Positions 30,571 to 38,742 of a stretch of 47,024 nucleotides of DNA are shown here, piece after piece. The translations under genes were made by a program, and so were the position numbers. This stretch comes from Bacteroidota bacterium (GTDB taxonomy: Bacteria; Bacteroidota; Bacteroidia; AKYH767-A; OLB10). Within the stretch, counting starts at the first letter, position 1; every line of letters starts with the position of its first letter. The stretch covers positions 1 to 47,024 of the forward strand of contig JAHEMF010000019.1 of the NCBI GenBank assembly GCA_024643795.1, written 5' to 3'. The notes under the pieces are model-generated. The model was not told the DNA's origin, did not search any database, and was given only the letters and a program-made list of their open reading frames with translations.

Positions 30571-30665
30571 GGGCGTTGCCCGCCTGCACCCTTTCAATAT
30601 TTCTGTGCAGTACCTGAAGCGGGCCGGGCTTTCGTGCGCCGGAGGCTGCACTCAATCCCTAACGC
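30571..30665. repeat. 95-base GC-rich folded intergenic element (probable dispersed Bacteroidota repeat or structured RNA)
   Basis: It begins GGGCGTTGCC right after the mdh terminator and ends CAATCCCTAACGC. 59 of its 95 bases are G or C, against AT-rich flanks. Complementary segments nest: GCGTT 30573-30577 with AACGC 30661-30665; GCCCGC 30578-30583 with GCGGGC 30619-30624; CTGCAC 30584-30589 with GTGCAG 30605-30610; and GTGCGCC 30634-30640 with GGC-T-GCAC 30644-30651. This gives a closing stem, a long arm and a second hairpin. From memory, intergenic elements starting GGGCGTT and ending CCCTAACGC recur in many Bacteroidota genomes, but I cannot check that here. An overlapping reading frame (30541-30744) is not a believable gene. 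There is only one copy in this window. Confidence 0.6.
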
Positions 30666-30668
30666 GAT

Positions 30669-30733
30669 AAAACAGATTAAAACCTTGACTCCACCTTTTT
30701 ATTGCAGGTTCACAACCCATGTGAATCTGTTTT
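30669..30733. repeat. Inverted repeat in the leader of the SulP gene
   Basis: AAAACAGATT (30669-30678) and AATCTGTTTT (30724-30733) are perfect complements 45 bases apart. Inside, TTCACA (30709-30714) can pair with TGTGAA (30720-30725) and so competes with the outer pairing. The ATG of the transporter follows 43 bases later. An exact -7 box is missing; TATTTTTA (30736-30743) is a one-mismatch candidate. Confidence 0.4.
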
Positions 30734-30776
30734 TATATTTTTAGCAAAATAAATTTTTCTAACCAAAAACTTATAC

Positions 30777-32630
30777 ATGAAAAAGCCATTTTTCGATCTC
30801 TCAAATATCAAAGGTGATTTATTTGGCGGAATAACCGCAGGCATTGTAGCATTGCCCCTCGCACTGGCCTTTGGTTTACAATCAGGAATGGGAGTTGCTG
30901 CCGGATTATATGGTGCCATTTTCATTGGGTTCTTCGCAGCACTTTTCGGAGGCACTAATACTCAGATCTCCGGACCAACTGCGCCAATGACCGCAGTAAG
31001 TATGGTAGTAGTTGCCGGAATAGTTAGTGCCAGTGAAGGTGATCTTAACAAAGCATTACCTGCCATTCTGATGGTCTTTTTGCTGGCAGGATTAATACAG
31101 ATCCTGTTCGGTGTTATGAAGATAGGTCAGTACATTAAATACATCCCCTACCCTGTTGTATCAGGATTTATGTCGGGTATAGGTGTAATCATTCTAATAA
31201 CACAATTGTTACCGTTGTCAGGATATTATCCAAAAGAAGATATTGACTATGTCAACAAATTCAAACCCCTTGCAGAAGAAGTTATTCTTGAAGACATTTT
31301 AAAAGATGAGGTCGCTGAAGACATTCTGGTACTCGAAGATTTCAAAGAAACCGTAACCCGTGCAGGCGATATCACCGATGATGATATCATGAAAGAAGCA
31401 CAGGCGCTGGCCGCAAAAGAATCTTCCGGAGTACTGGGGTCACTCAAAGTGCTGGGTCGTGCCATTCAAAATATCAACTACACTGATTTTCTCCTTGCGC
31501 TGCTAACTATTGGTATTATATATGGATTCAAACGCATCACAACGGCAGTACCAAGTTCACTGGTAGCACTATTGGTAGTTTCGGCTGGAGCCTACCTTTT
31601 TATTCCCGGTTACCGGACAATTGGAGAAATACCAAGTGGATTCCCCCATTTGCATTTCGAAATTTTTAGCGATTTCCAGCTCGGTTCTATTGCACCCTAT
31701 TTGATTTCTGCAGCGTCGCTGGCACTACTCGGGTCCATTGACTCATTGCTTACTTCACTGGTGGCCGACAATATGACCCGAACAAAACATTTACCTGACC
31801 GGGAGTTACTGGGTCAGGGTATCGGCAACTCTATAGCTGCATTATTCGGAGGACTTCCGGGTGCAGGTGCAACAATACGTACCGTAGTGAATATCAATGC
31901 AGGCGCCAAAACCAGAATTTCGGGAATGGTTGCCGGAATACTTTTGTTAGTAGTGTTATTATCATTAGGTCCACTAGCAAGCAAGATACCGGCTGCAGTA
32001 TTGGCAGGAATACTCATTACAGTTGGAATTGGTGTGATGGATTATAAAGGGTTGAAGCATATAGCTCAGATGCCCAGAAATGAAGCATTGGTATTGATAC
32101 TGGTACTTCTCCTAACGGTATTTGTAGGACTTATTGAAGCTGTAGCAATTGGCATGGTGCTGGCATCAGTGTTGTTCATGGTTACTATTTCTGATGTAAT
32201 TGGTCACCGTGCCAAATCTGCTCCATTAAAAGACTTTGCACGGGAGCTTCCATGGTCTGACGAGGGTGACATTATTGAGAAAATGGGGAAACAGATCTAT
32301 ATCAAGCACCTTGATGGCCCTCTGTTTTTTGGATTTGCTTCCAGATTTCAGGATATGATCAATGCTTTGCCTGAAATAAAAGTTGTGATTATGCGAATGG
32401 ATAAAGTTCCATATGTTGACCAGTCAGGATTGTATGCGATGGACGATGCTATCCGAGAATTTCAATCCAAAAACATCACAGTGGTTTTCACTGACCTGCA
32501 TGGACAACCGGAAGCTATGTTCAAACAATTCAAAATTTGTCCTGGACTCGTTGATAATGAAAACAATTTCAAAAATTTCAGTGAATGTTCAACCTGGTTA
32601 TACAACTCACTCAAAGAAAACAATACCTAG
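30777..32630 (+). CDS. SulP-family anion transporter with STAS domain
   Basis: 617 residues. The membrane domain starts at once with DLFGGITAGIVALPLALAFG, followed by QISGPTAPMTAV, the family signature region, and about ten to twelve hydrophobic segments. A C-terminal STAS domain (about 495-605) has VDQSGLYAMDDAIREF at the usual regulatory loop. SulP proteins move sulfate, bicarbonate or other anions, often with sodium or protons; the ion cannot be told from sequence. Residues about 155-235 hold an acidic, helical insert (DYVNKFKPLAEEVILEDILK and on) between membrane segments, longer than in typical bacterial SulP proteins. A short GNAT gene follows after 47 bases. Confidence 0.92.
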   Translation: MKKPFFDLSNIKGDLFGGITAGIVALPLALAFGLQSGMGVAAGLYGAIFIGFFAALFGGTNTQISGPTAPMTAVSMVVVAGIVSASEGDLNKALPAILMVFLLAGLIQILFGVMKIGQYIKYIPYPVVSGFMSGIGVIILITQLLPLSGYYPKEDIDYVNKFKPLAEEVILEDILKDEVAEDILVLEDFKETVTRAGDITDDDIMKEAQALAAKESSGVLGSLKVLGRAIQNINYTDFLLALLTIGIIYGFKRITTAVPSSLVALLVVSAGAYLFIPGYRTIGEIPSGFPHLHFEIFSDFQLGSIAPYLISAASLALLGSIDSLLTSLVADNMTRTKHLPDRELLGQGIGNSIAALFGGLPGAGATIRTVVNINAGAKTRISGMVAGILLLVVLLSLGPLASKIPAAVLAGILITVGIGVMDYKGLKHIAQMPRNEALVLILVLLLTVFVGLIEAVAIGMVLASVLFMVTISDVIGHRAKSAPLKDFARELPWSDEGDIIEKMGKQIYIKHLDGPLFFGFASRFQDMINALPEIKVVIMRMDKVPYVDQSGLYAMDDAIREFQSKNITVVFTDLHGQPEAMFKQFKICPGLVDNENNFKNFSECSTWLYNSLKENNT

Positions 32631-32677
32631 AATATCACTTGAAAAAAGTTAGACTCTCTGAATAAAGCCATTACAGT

Positions 32678-33196
32678 GTGATATCAACTGATTCTCCCAA
32701 CTTCAAACTGAGGCCCTGGCAACTGGCAGATCTGGATTCACTGGTAAAGCATGCCAACAATCCTCTGGTAGCAGGAAATCTTACCAATCGGTTTCCACAT
32801 CCTTATACACAAGAGGCCGGTGTTAAATTTATTGAAATGGCTATGTCTCATCAACCTGCAAGAATACTTACCATTGATATAAATGGTGAAGCATGTGGTG
32901 GAATAGGACTGCATCAGCAGGAAGATATTTTTTTTACGAATGCAGAACTTGGATACTGGCTTGCTGAACCATTCTGGGGCAAAGGAATAATGACCAGTGC
33001 AGTTAAGCAGATGGTTGAATATGGGTTTTCAAATTTCGAATTCCGGCGCATTTTCGCCCGTCCTTTTGGCACAAACCTTGCCTCACAAAAAGTACTGCTA
33101 AACGCAGGGTTCGAATTGGAAGCGACATTTGAAAAAACAATCGTCAAGAATGATCAATTCCTTGATGAATATATCTATGCCGTGAGAAAGAAGTGA
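32678..33196 (+). CDS. GNAT acetyltransferase, RimJ/RimL-like
   Basis: 172 residues. The frame opens only after a stop at 32663-32665, and the first usable start is GTG 32678, so a GTG start is accepted. The fold markers are FKLRPWQLADLDSLVKHANN (N-terminal), ELGYWLAEPFWGKGIMTSAVKQMV (acetyl-CoA loop) and RPFGTNLASQKVLLNAGFELEA (C-terminal). RimJ/RimL-type enzymes acetylate N-termini of ribosomal proteins, but many relatives act on small amines; the target here is unknown. It probably shares a transcript with the SulP gene. Confidence 0.87.
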   Translation: MISTDSPNFKLRPWQLADLDSLVKHANNPLVAGNLTNRFPHPYTQEAGVKFIEMAMSHQPARILTIDINGEACGGIGLHQQEDIFFTNAELGYWLAEPFWGKGIMTSAVKQMVEYGFSNFEFRRIFARPFGTNLASQKVLLNAGFELEATFEKTIVKNDQFLDEYIYAVRKK

Positions 33197-33229
33197 TTAC
33201 TGGATAGAAAAATCCTGACAGATGCTGTT

Positions 33230-34666
33230 TTAGTTGCGCACCATCACTGAATATGGATCCACAGATAATTCTGTTTTATATCCCGGAATCAGTTCAAGTG
33301 TGTTCATATCAATGATTGTGAGATAACCGTTACGTCCACCACATTCAGAAACATGATGCGGCGGCGGACCACCACTGGTTTGGGTGTTCCTGTTGGCCAC
33401 ATACACAACATTTTTATCGTCATCAACCGCTAATCCATGAGGTTCATACCCGGTTTGAATGGTCTTTATAAATATATCATTAACAATATCTATTACTGTT
33501 ACCGAATTGCCTATCATATTACTCACAAAAAGAAGATCGTTATCTTTTGAAATACTGAACTCCTGCGGAAAATCACCGGTAGGAATGGCAGTAATGAATG
33601 AGTCATCGATTGAGTTGAACACATGTACTTCATTAATATTTTCGCATGAAACATAATATTTACTTCCATCAGGAGAATAAATAACTTCATGTGGGTCAGC
33701 TACGCCTGTTGTATTAATTGTTACCGGATCATAATCGGGTTGCAAAGGATCTGTAACATCCCATTTATATATCACATTACCTGATTGCCCGGTCACCATT
33801 AAAGTATTACCATCAGGACTTAAATAACTTCCATGTGGTGAAACAAAGAACCCGGGGTCAGAATACACAAGCGGGCAGGTCATGTTTTCCAGGTCAACAT
33901 AAGCGATCCTTCCATTCTGACTAAAGTCGACCACAAAAGCCTTTTTGCCATCAGCAGAAATAGAAAACGTATTCCAATATCCCTGACTTATCACTACTTG
34001 ATCAACATATGAGTCATCAGATGTTCTGAATCGTTGCATAACATCTGAATTCAAAAATATTGAATACCAATACTCGCCATCTGGCGACATCTTTATCATG
34101 TGTGGTGATTCTATGGCAGCACTCTTACCTACACTCACATATCGCATAATAACTCTTGAGACAGCATCATGCACACTTACAATATCACACCCTTGATTAG
34201 ATATATAAAATTTCTTTCGGTCAGGATTATCCGAAAACTTAACAAATCCATTCTTATCCGGTGCACCTGCATTTATCCAGTCACGGATCAATATAATTTC
34301 ATCTTTTGTAAGAGGAGTATTATTGAATGGCATATTGGGAGACTGCACAATACCCAAAGAGGTATCGGTATTAATAAAATATAATAAAGTACTTTGCCCG
34401 GGCCAATACGGAATAGTAACAGCTCCATTTGAATTCCCATCAAACATCTTATTCCAAGTGCTGAGATCAAGGCCGCTTGCAGCGTCCTTACTTGCGGTAT
34501 TATGACATCCGGCTGTAGCACAACTTTTTACCATGATCTCTGCCACTTCAGGCGGATATCCTCCATCTTCAAATTGCTCTTCATCGTCATGAGAACAGGC
34601 TGTTAAAGCAACTGCAATAAAAGCCAGTGCTAAAAACCGAAGAATATCTGTACCGTAATACTTCAT
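33230..34666 (-). CDS. Lipoprotein with cytochrome-c-like motif and YncE-like beta-propeller
   Basis: 478 residues. The signal peptide ends in the lipobox AVALTACSHDDE, cysteine near residue 24. An N-terminal segment (about 38-140) looks like a small cytochrome c domain, but its motif is SCATAGCHN, C-x4-C-H rather than C-x2-C-H; later MPFNNTPLTKDEI may hold the methionine ligand. From about 150 to the end a seven-bladed-type propeller repeats MSPDGEYWYSI, ISADGKKAFVV, YSPDGSKYYVS and SKDNDLLFVSN, as in YncE. Such proteins are often electron-transfer or surface proteins, with no fixed reaction. It begins 1 base after the stop of the FG-GAP protein, so the two form an operon. Confidence 0.85.
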   Translation of the reverse strand: MKYYGTDILRFLALAFIAVALTACSHDDEEQFEDGGYPPEVAEIMVKSCATAGCHNTASKDAASGLDLSTWNKMFDGNSNGAVTIPYWPGQSTLLYFINTDTSLGIVQSPNMPFNNTPLTKDEIILIRDWINAGAPDKNGFVKFSDNPDRKKFYISNQGCDIVSVHDAVSRVIMRYVSVGKSAAIESPHMIKMSPDGEYWYSIFLNSDVMQRFRTSDDSYVDQVVISQGYWNTFSISADGKKAFVVDFSQNGRIAYVDLENMTCPLVYSDPGFFVSPHGSYLSPDGNTLMVTGQSGNVIYKWDVTDPLQPDYDPVTINTTGVADPHEVIYSPDGSKYYVSCENINEVHVFNSIDDSFITAIPTGDFPQEFSISKDNDLLFVSNMIGNSVTVIDIVNDIFIKTIQTGYEPHGLAVDDDKNVVYVANRNTQTSGGPPPHHVSECGGRNGYLTIIDMNTLELIPGYKTELSVDPYSVMVRN

Positions 34667-34667
34667 A

Positions 34668-36902
34668 TTAATGTCTTACAACAAATTTTCTCACATCTGG
34701 TTTATCATCTTCAATGACCTGACAAAAATAGATGCCATCAGCGAAGCTTGAAATGTTGAACACCTCAACATTATTCATTATATCTTTCTCAAGTACAAGC
34801 TGCCCCAAAGAATCAAAGATCCTTACTTTACGTGAGCTCATACCCGAATCAAATTTTATGTAAAGTTCATCATCTGCAGGGTTAGGGAAAACCGCAAATG
34901 ATGGCACACTACTACTCGCTGATGGGAGTCCTACAGATGAATCAAAATCGTAAAGAGTTATTCCACCCGCATTGGTTCCAACAATAAATTCTATTTCAGG
35001 GTCGCCATCAATATTAGCACCATTTATTGTAGATCTCGAAGGCTCAAAGATGTCGAATGCAACTGAGTCGAGCAGGTTGAAGGTTCCTCCCAGGTTATTA
35101 TCTATGTTATCGTAGTTGTATATGTAACCACTCAATGTACCAACATATAATTTCCAGACTCCCAGGCTGTCGTAAAAGAAGGGTTGACTATATCCATAAA
35201 TTGCAACAGCAACTTTAGTAACATTAATTCCACCAAAAGTGTTGCTGAAGAAAGTGAACTCAGGAACTGATGACGTTCCGGTATTCTCATAGAAATTCAG
35301 GTTACCCGTCTTCTCTCCAATAACAAGGTCAAGCTTTCCGTCACGGTTAATATCAACCAGCTGTGGTGTTGAGAATTGGCCTACATCTATAACACTGCCT
35401 GTGGAGTTAAGAACCTGTGCCTGCTTTAAAGTATAGGCAGGAAAATTACCCGGTCCGGCAGTGTTCTCATACCACATCAAGGACCCATCTGATTCACCCA
35501 TGAAAAGGTCAGCATCACCATCATTATCAATATCGCCAAAAGCAGGGAATAATCCTGTATTTGGCAACTGCATAAAGCTTCCAAAGTCAATAGTCATTAA
35601 TTGATAGGCAGGGAGTACATTGGTGCCAGTATTCTTATAAAATGAAAGGCCTGATTCAAAATTCCCACCCGGATTAAAATATCCATAGTTACCTACAATA
35701 ATGTCTATCAAACCATCACTGTCTACATCATGAAAAACAGGATTTGCTGCTGTCCCGGTTTCTATCATCTCATCTGACAAAAATCTGTTCTTTTGATAGT
35801 TGAATACGTTTGTGTTGTTGTTGGTAGTGTTTTTATAATACAACACATTATTAAAATTCTCTGCTGAGCCGCCACTGATGCATGGTGCAACTACAAGATC
35901 TTTTTTACCATCATTATTCACATCAAAATAATAAGGAGCAGGAAAAGTAATAAGGTCAACCGGCGTGTCATAAGCAGGGAAAATTGTATCCTGAGAGGTA
36001 ATATTGGCCGATTGGTTAGTACCACCGTTTCGAAGATACAAGATATTATTACCAAGCACATCGCCATTTAAAAGGTCAACATCCATATCTCCCTCGTCAT
36101 CAAAAGCAAGCATACATGAGCCGGAGTGCATTGCACCCTTTTCAAGTTCTTCCTTGTATCCCGGATCGCCGGGATTAGCCATCCTGCATACTACACCCAG
36201 TATTGCGGAATTCGAAAATCCGCTCAGACCAAAGTTACCCCAGCACATTTGTGAATCAAGTTGGTAAACAAGCGTATCGCACTTCCCGAAATTCTCCTGA
36301 GCCATGTTCTTGTGATATTCAATAAAGTTTCCGGAAACAGGGAAAGTCAGAACATCAAGGTCGCCATCAAAATCTACATCCACCAGCGCCGGCAAATTGA
36401 TGGCAGATACGTACAAGTTGGAATTGATGGGACCGTACTGACTATAAACCAAAGAATGCACAAGGTTAAATTTGAGTCCCGCTTGAGGAGTATAATCATT
36501 TCTGTAAACTGTCATACCTGCACTGTATGAATAGGTGAAAAGATCCATCTTTCCATCACAGTTAAAATCTTTTAATAAAACCCAATCATGCATGCCGGCA
36601 GGAAACTTTGACCGGTACTCCGGAGCATAATGATAATCTACCGCATTGGGAGTTCCATTATTTATGTAAGTTGTGATGCGGTCGCCATCTTTATCAAAAA
36701 TGAAAAGGTCCATTCGGTTATCACCGTTGAGGTCGATCTCAGAAAAGATCGGTGCATTTAAACCACCTGCCCATGGGTTTTGTACACTGGTTCCAAGGAT
36801 ATTCACAGGTATTGTCAAGTTAGGTACATACTTACCTTGAGAATATGAAATCCCAATAGCTGCCAGCCAAACTAAAATTGCAAGGATCAATTTTTTATTC
36901 AT
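34668..36902 (-). CDS. Secreted FG-GAP/VCBS repeat protein with T9SS type A sorting domain
   Basis: 744 residues with a signal peptide (cleavage near GISYSQG). About eight calcium-binding-type D-x-D/N-x-D-G units occur, for example DLNGDNRMDLF, DFNCDGKMDLF, DVNNDGKKDLVV, DVDSDGLIDII, DIDNDGDADLF and DINRDGKLDLVIG, each followed by a glycine-rich GNY- or GES-type turn, as in integrin-like FG-GAP propellers. The last 75 residues (FAVFPNPADDELYIKF, then DGIYFCQVIE, ending KFVVRH) form the type A T9SS sorting domain. It is predicted to be cell-surface or secreted. Its -7 promoter element is unusually close to the start codon. Confidence 0.88.
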   Translation of the reverse strand: MNKKLILAILVWLAAIGISYSQGKYVPNLTIPVNILGTSVQNPWAGGLNAPIFSEIDLNGDNRMDLFIFDKDGDRITTYINNGTPNAVDYHYAPEYRSKFPAGMHDWVLLKDFNCDGKMDLFTYSYSAGMTVYRNDYTPQAGLKFNLVHSLVYSQYGPINSNLYVSAINLPALVDVDFDGDLDVLTFPVSGNFIEYHKNMAQENFGKCDTLVYQLDSQMCWGNFGLSGFSNSAILGVVCRMANPGDPGYKEELEKGAMHSGSCMLAFDDEGDMDVDLLNGDVLGNNILYLRNGGTNQSANITSQDTIFPAYDTPVDLITFPAPYYFDVNNDGKKDLVVAPCISGGSAENFNNVLYYKNTTNNNTNVFNYQKNRFLSDEMIETGTAANPVFHDVDSDGLIDIIVGNYGYFNPGGNFESGLSFYKNTGTNVLPAYQLMTIDFGSFMQLPNTGLFPAFGDIDNDGDADLFMGESDGSLMWYENTAGPGNFPAYTLKQAQVLNSTGSVIDVGQFSTPQLVDINRDGKLDLVIGEKTGNLNFYENTGTSSVPEFTFFSNTFGGINVTKVAVAIYGYSQPFFYDSLGVWKLYVGTLSGYIYNYDNIDNNLGGTFNLLDSVAFDIFEPSRSTINGANIDGDPEIEFIVGTNAGGITLYDFDSSVGLPSASSSVPSFAVFPNPADDELYIKFDSGMSSRKVRIFDSLGQLVLEKDIMNNVEVFNISSFADGIYFCQVIEDDKPDVRKFVVRH

Positions 36903-36906
36903 GTTA

Positions 36907-36914
36907 CAAATTTA
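36907..36914 (-). promoter_or_regulatory. Bacteroidota -7 element only 4 bases from the FG-GAP gene start
   Basis: The reverse strand reads TAAATTTG (TAnnTTTG) and ends at 36907, while the ATG starts at 36902. If used, transcription would begin at or just inside the start codon, giving a leaderless message. A chance match is possible because the region is AT-rich and no -33 box is evident. Confidence 0.3.
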
Positions 36915-36997
36915 ATAGTTTTGAGATCGTAATAGTGTGACTTTCAGCATAGTTTATTACCTTATTAGTGTCATTTTTAAGTAATTAACTCTAATCC

Positions 36998-37486
36998 ATG
37001 CCATCTTTTGATATTGTAAGCAAAGTAGACCTGCAAAAACTTGATAATGCAATAAATACAGTTGTTAGGGAGATCACAACCCGGTATGATTTCCATGATT
37101 CCAAGTCAAGTATTGAGTTGGACAAAAAGGCACTTTCCCTCCATATTGTGACGGAAAATGACATGCGCATGGATGCAATAGAAGGCGTTATTATATCCAG
37201 AGCCATGAAACAGGGGCTTGATTCCCGATGTTTCGACTTTGGAAAAGAAAAATATGCCGCTGGAGCCTTAATAAAGAAGGATGTTAAGATTAAAAACGGT
37301 ATCGATAAGGATACCGCCAAAAACCTGGTCAAACTTATCAAAGAGACCGGACTGAAGGTTCAGCCCTCGATCATGGAGGATCAGGTAAGGGTAACAGGTA
37401 AGAAAATAGATGATTTACAGGCAGTTATAGCTAAATTAAAAGACGCTAAAGTTGAATTGCCTCTCCAGTACGAGAACTTCCGCTAA
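36998..37486 (+). CDS. yajQ: YajQ-family nucleotide-binding protein
   Basis: 162 residues, matching YajQ in length and sequence: MPSFDIVSKVDLQKLDNAIN at the start, TRYDFHDSKSSIEL in the first half and KKIDDLQAVIAKLK at the end. The fold is two ferredoxin-like domains. Members bind cyclic di-GMP or nucleotides and some act as co-regulators in pathogens; the role in Bacteroidota is not settled. It is cytoplasmic. No exact -7 box was found in the 95-base divergent spacer. Confidence 0.93.
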   Translation: MPSFDIVSKVDLQKLDNAINTVVREITTRYDFHDSKSSIELDKKALSLHIVTENDMRMDAIEGVIISRAMKQGLDSRCFDFGKEKYAAGALIKKDVKIKNGIDKDTAKNLVKLIKETGLKVQPSIMEDQVRVTGKKIDDLQAVIAKLKDAKVELPLQYENFR

Positions 37487-37512
37487 AAACCTCTCACTTC
37501 TTAATTATTTGG

Positions 37513-37563
37513 ATTATCAAATTTATATGCCTGATAATCAGACATATAAAAAAAGTTGATAAT
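37513..37563. repeat. Nested AT-rich inverted repeat between yajQ and a small gene
   Basis: The core, 37522-37550, is TTTATATG-c-CTGAT-a-ATCAG-a-CATATAAA, with 13 of 14 mirrored positions complementary. Outside it ATTATCAA (37513-37520) pairs with TTGATAAT (37556-37563). As RNA it gives a long hairpin; as DNA it is a symmetric binding site. It starts 27 bases after the yajQ stop. No immediate T-run follows on the forward strand (ATTTCCTTTTT comes next), so a terminator role is possible but weak. Confidence 0.5.
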
Positions 37564-37635
37564 TATTTCCTTTTTAGCGTACCAAAAAGGATAGTTTAGT
37601 GTTGTATTAAGTGAATTTGATTTATAATCCGAACG

Positions 37636-37794
37636 ATGAAAGCATCAAGAAGCAGAAAGAAAGTAGCGCCCAGAGCAGACGACACATCCCTTATTAAGGT
37701 TCGATTAGACGAACGTACCACCATTACCATCAGAAGAATGGATGCGCTCAAGTCCTGGAAAGAAAAATATCCGGGCGCGAAGGTTATCTCTTAA
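37636..37794 (+). CDS. Small basic protein, 52 residues, unknown function
   Basis: ATG 37636 to TAA 37794 encodes MKASRSRKKVAPRADD at the start and KSWKEKYPGAKVIS at the end. The N-terminus is strongly basic; the rest alternates charged and hydrophobic residues (LIKVRLDERTTITIRRMDAL), suggesting a small beta hairpin plus a helix. No signal peptide or membrane segment. It fills the gap between yajQ and the convergent RmlD-type gene, ending 4 bases before that gene's stop codon. A one-mismatch -7 box (TGAATTTG, 37612-37619) precedes it. I think it is a real small gene, perhaps nucleic-acid binding, but that is only inferred from charge. Confidence 0.7.
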   Translation: MKASRSRKKVAPRADDTSLIKVRLDERTTITIRRMDALKSWKEKYPGAKVIS

Positions 37795-37798
37795 AAAG

Positions 37799-38713
37799 TC
37801 AATAACTCTTTTCTAACAGTTGTTCAGCAACTATTTGCAGACCATCATGAAATCTGTGAGGTTTGTATTCGAGGTCACGTCTGGCTTTATCTAAAATAAA
37901 ACCGGTCTTTGGCGGTCTTTTAGCAGCTTGCCCAAGCTCATCCGATGTTACCGGCACCATAAGTGAAGCATCCAGTTTATAATAATCTGCTACCTGATGA
38001 GCCAGATCATAGATGCTGCAAATATCTTTTTCATCGCCAGAAATATGATAAATACCTGTGCTTCTTTTACGTGCCGCCGTTACACATGCGGTAGCAAGAT
38101 CTTCGGCAAGAGTTGGACTTCTGTATTGATCTGTGATCACTTTGATCTCTTTACCTTGTTCGAGTGAAGACTTCACCCACAGAACTAAATTCGAACGCTG
38201 ATTACCATCAGTAACACCATAAATTATTATGGTACGTATAATTGCCCAGGGTGCACTCGAATTCATTATCAGCCCTTCACTTTCCAATTTACTTTGTGCA
38301 TAATATGATAAGGGGTTGGGCTTATCTGCTTCTTTGTAGGGCCCATTGGCACCATCGAACACAAAGTCAGTTGACAATTGGATAAAATGACAATCAAAAG
38401 GCCTGGAGGCTTCAAGTAAATATTCAACAGCACCTACATTCAGATCCCAGCAGCCTTCACGATCACTTTCACATGTATCTACATTGGTCATGGCAGCACA
38501 ATTGATTATACAGTCAGGTCCAAACTCTCTCACCACTCTGATAACATCATCTTTACTTGTTATATCCAGGTCAATATATTTATAGCCTGACTTAACATCC
38601 AACCTGTTCACACCTTTTGAGGTCGCCAACAGCTTTACTTTTACATCATCTTTAAGAAGGTAGACCAGCTTTTGTCCAAGCAACCCATTTGAACCTGTTA
38701 TTAAGATCTTCAT
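37799..38713 (-). CDS. RmlD-type NAD(P)-dependent sugar-nucleotide reductase
   Basis: 304 residues, extended short-chain dehydrogenase. The NAD(P) motif is GSNGLLG at 7-13, followed by the conserved DITSKDDVIRVVREFGPDCIINCAAMTNVD, then QLSTDFVFDGANGPY and the catalytic YYAQSK pair near residues 137-142. RmlD makes dTDP-rhamnose by reducing dTDP-4-dehydrorhamnose; in this phylum similar single genes are often given only the family name. No rmlA, B or C genes are near, so the rhamnose role is uncertain. It is the last gene of the DUF2851-PspC operon. Confidence 0.88.
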   Translation of the reverse strand: MKILITGSNGLLGQKLVYLLKDDVKVKLLATSKGVNRLDVKSGYKYIDLDITSKDDVIRVVREFGPDCIINCAAMTNVDTCESDREGCWDLNVGAVEYLLEASRPFDCHFIQLSTDFVFDGANGPYKEADKPNPLSYYAQSKLESEGLIMNSSAPWAIIRTIIIYGVTDGNQRSNLVLWVKSSLEQGKEIKVITDQYRSPTLAEDLATACVTAARKRSTGIYHISGDEKDICSIYDLAHQVADYYKLDASLMVPVTSDELGQAAKRPPKTGFILDKARRDLEYKPHRFHDGLQIVAEQLLEKSY

Positions 38714-38742
38714 TATTCTTTCTTTTCTAATCTATTTTGCTT

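Noticed and set aside
30541-30744. 67-codon open frame across the mdh terminator and GC-rich element
   Set aside because: Starts in a terminator hairpin, covers non-coding folded sequence and has an odd composition (C, P, R and F rich); not a likely protein.
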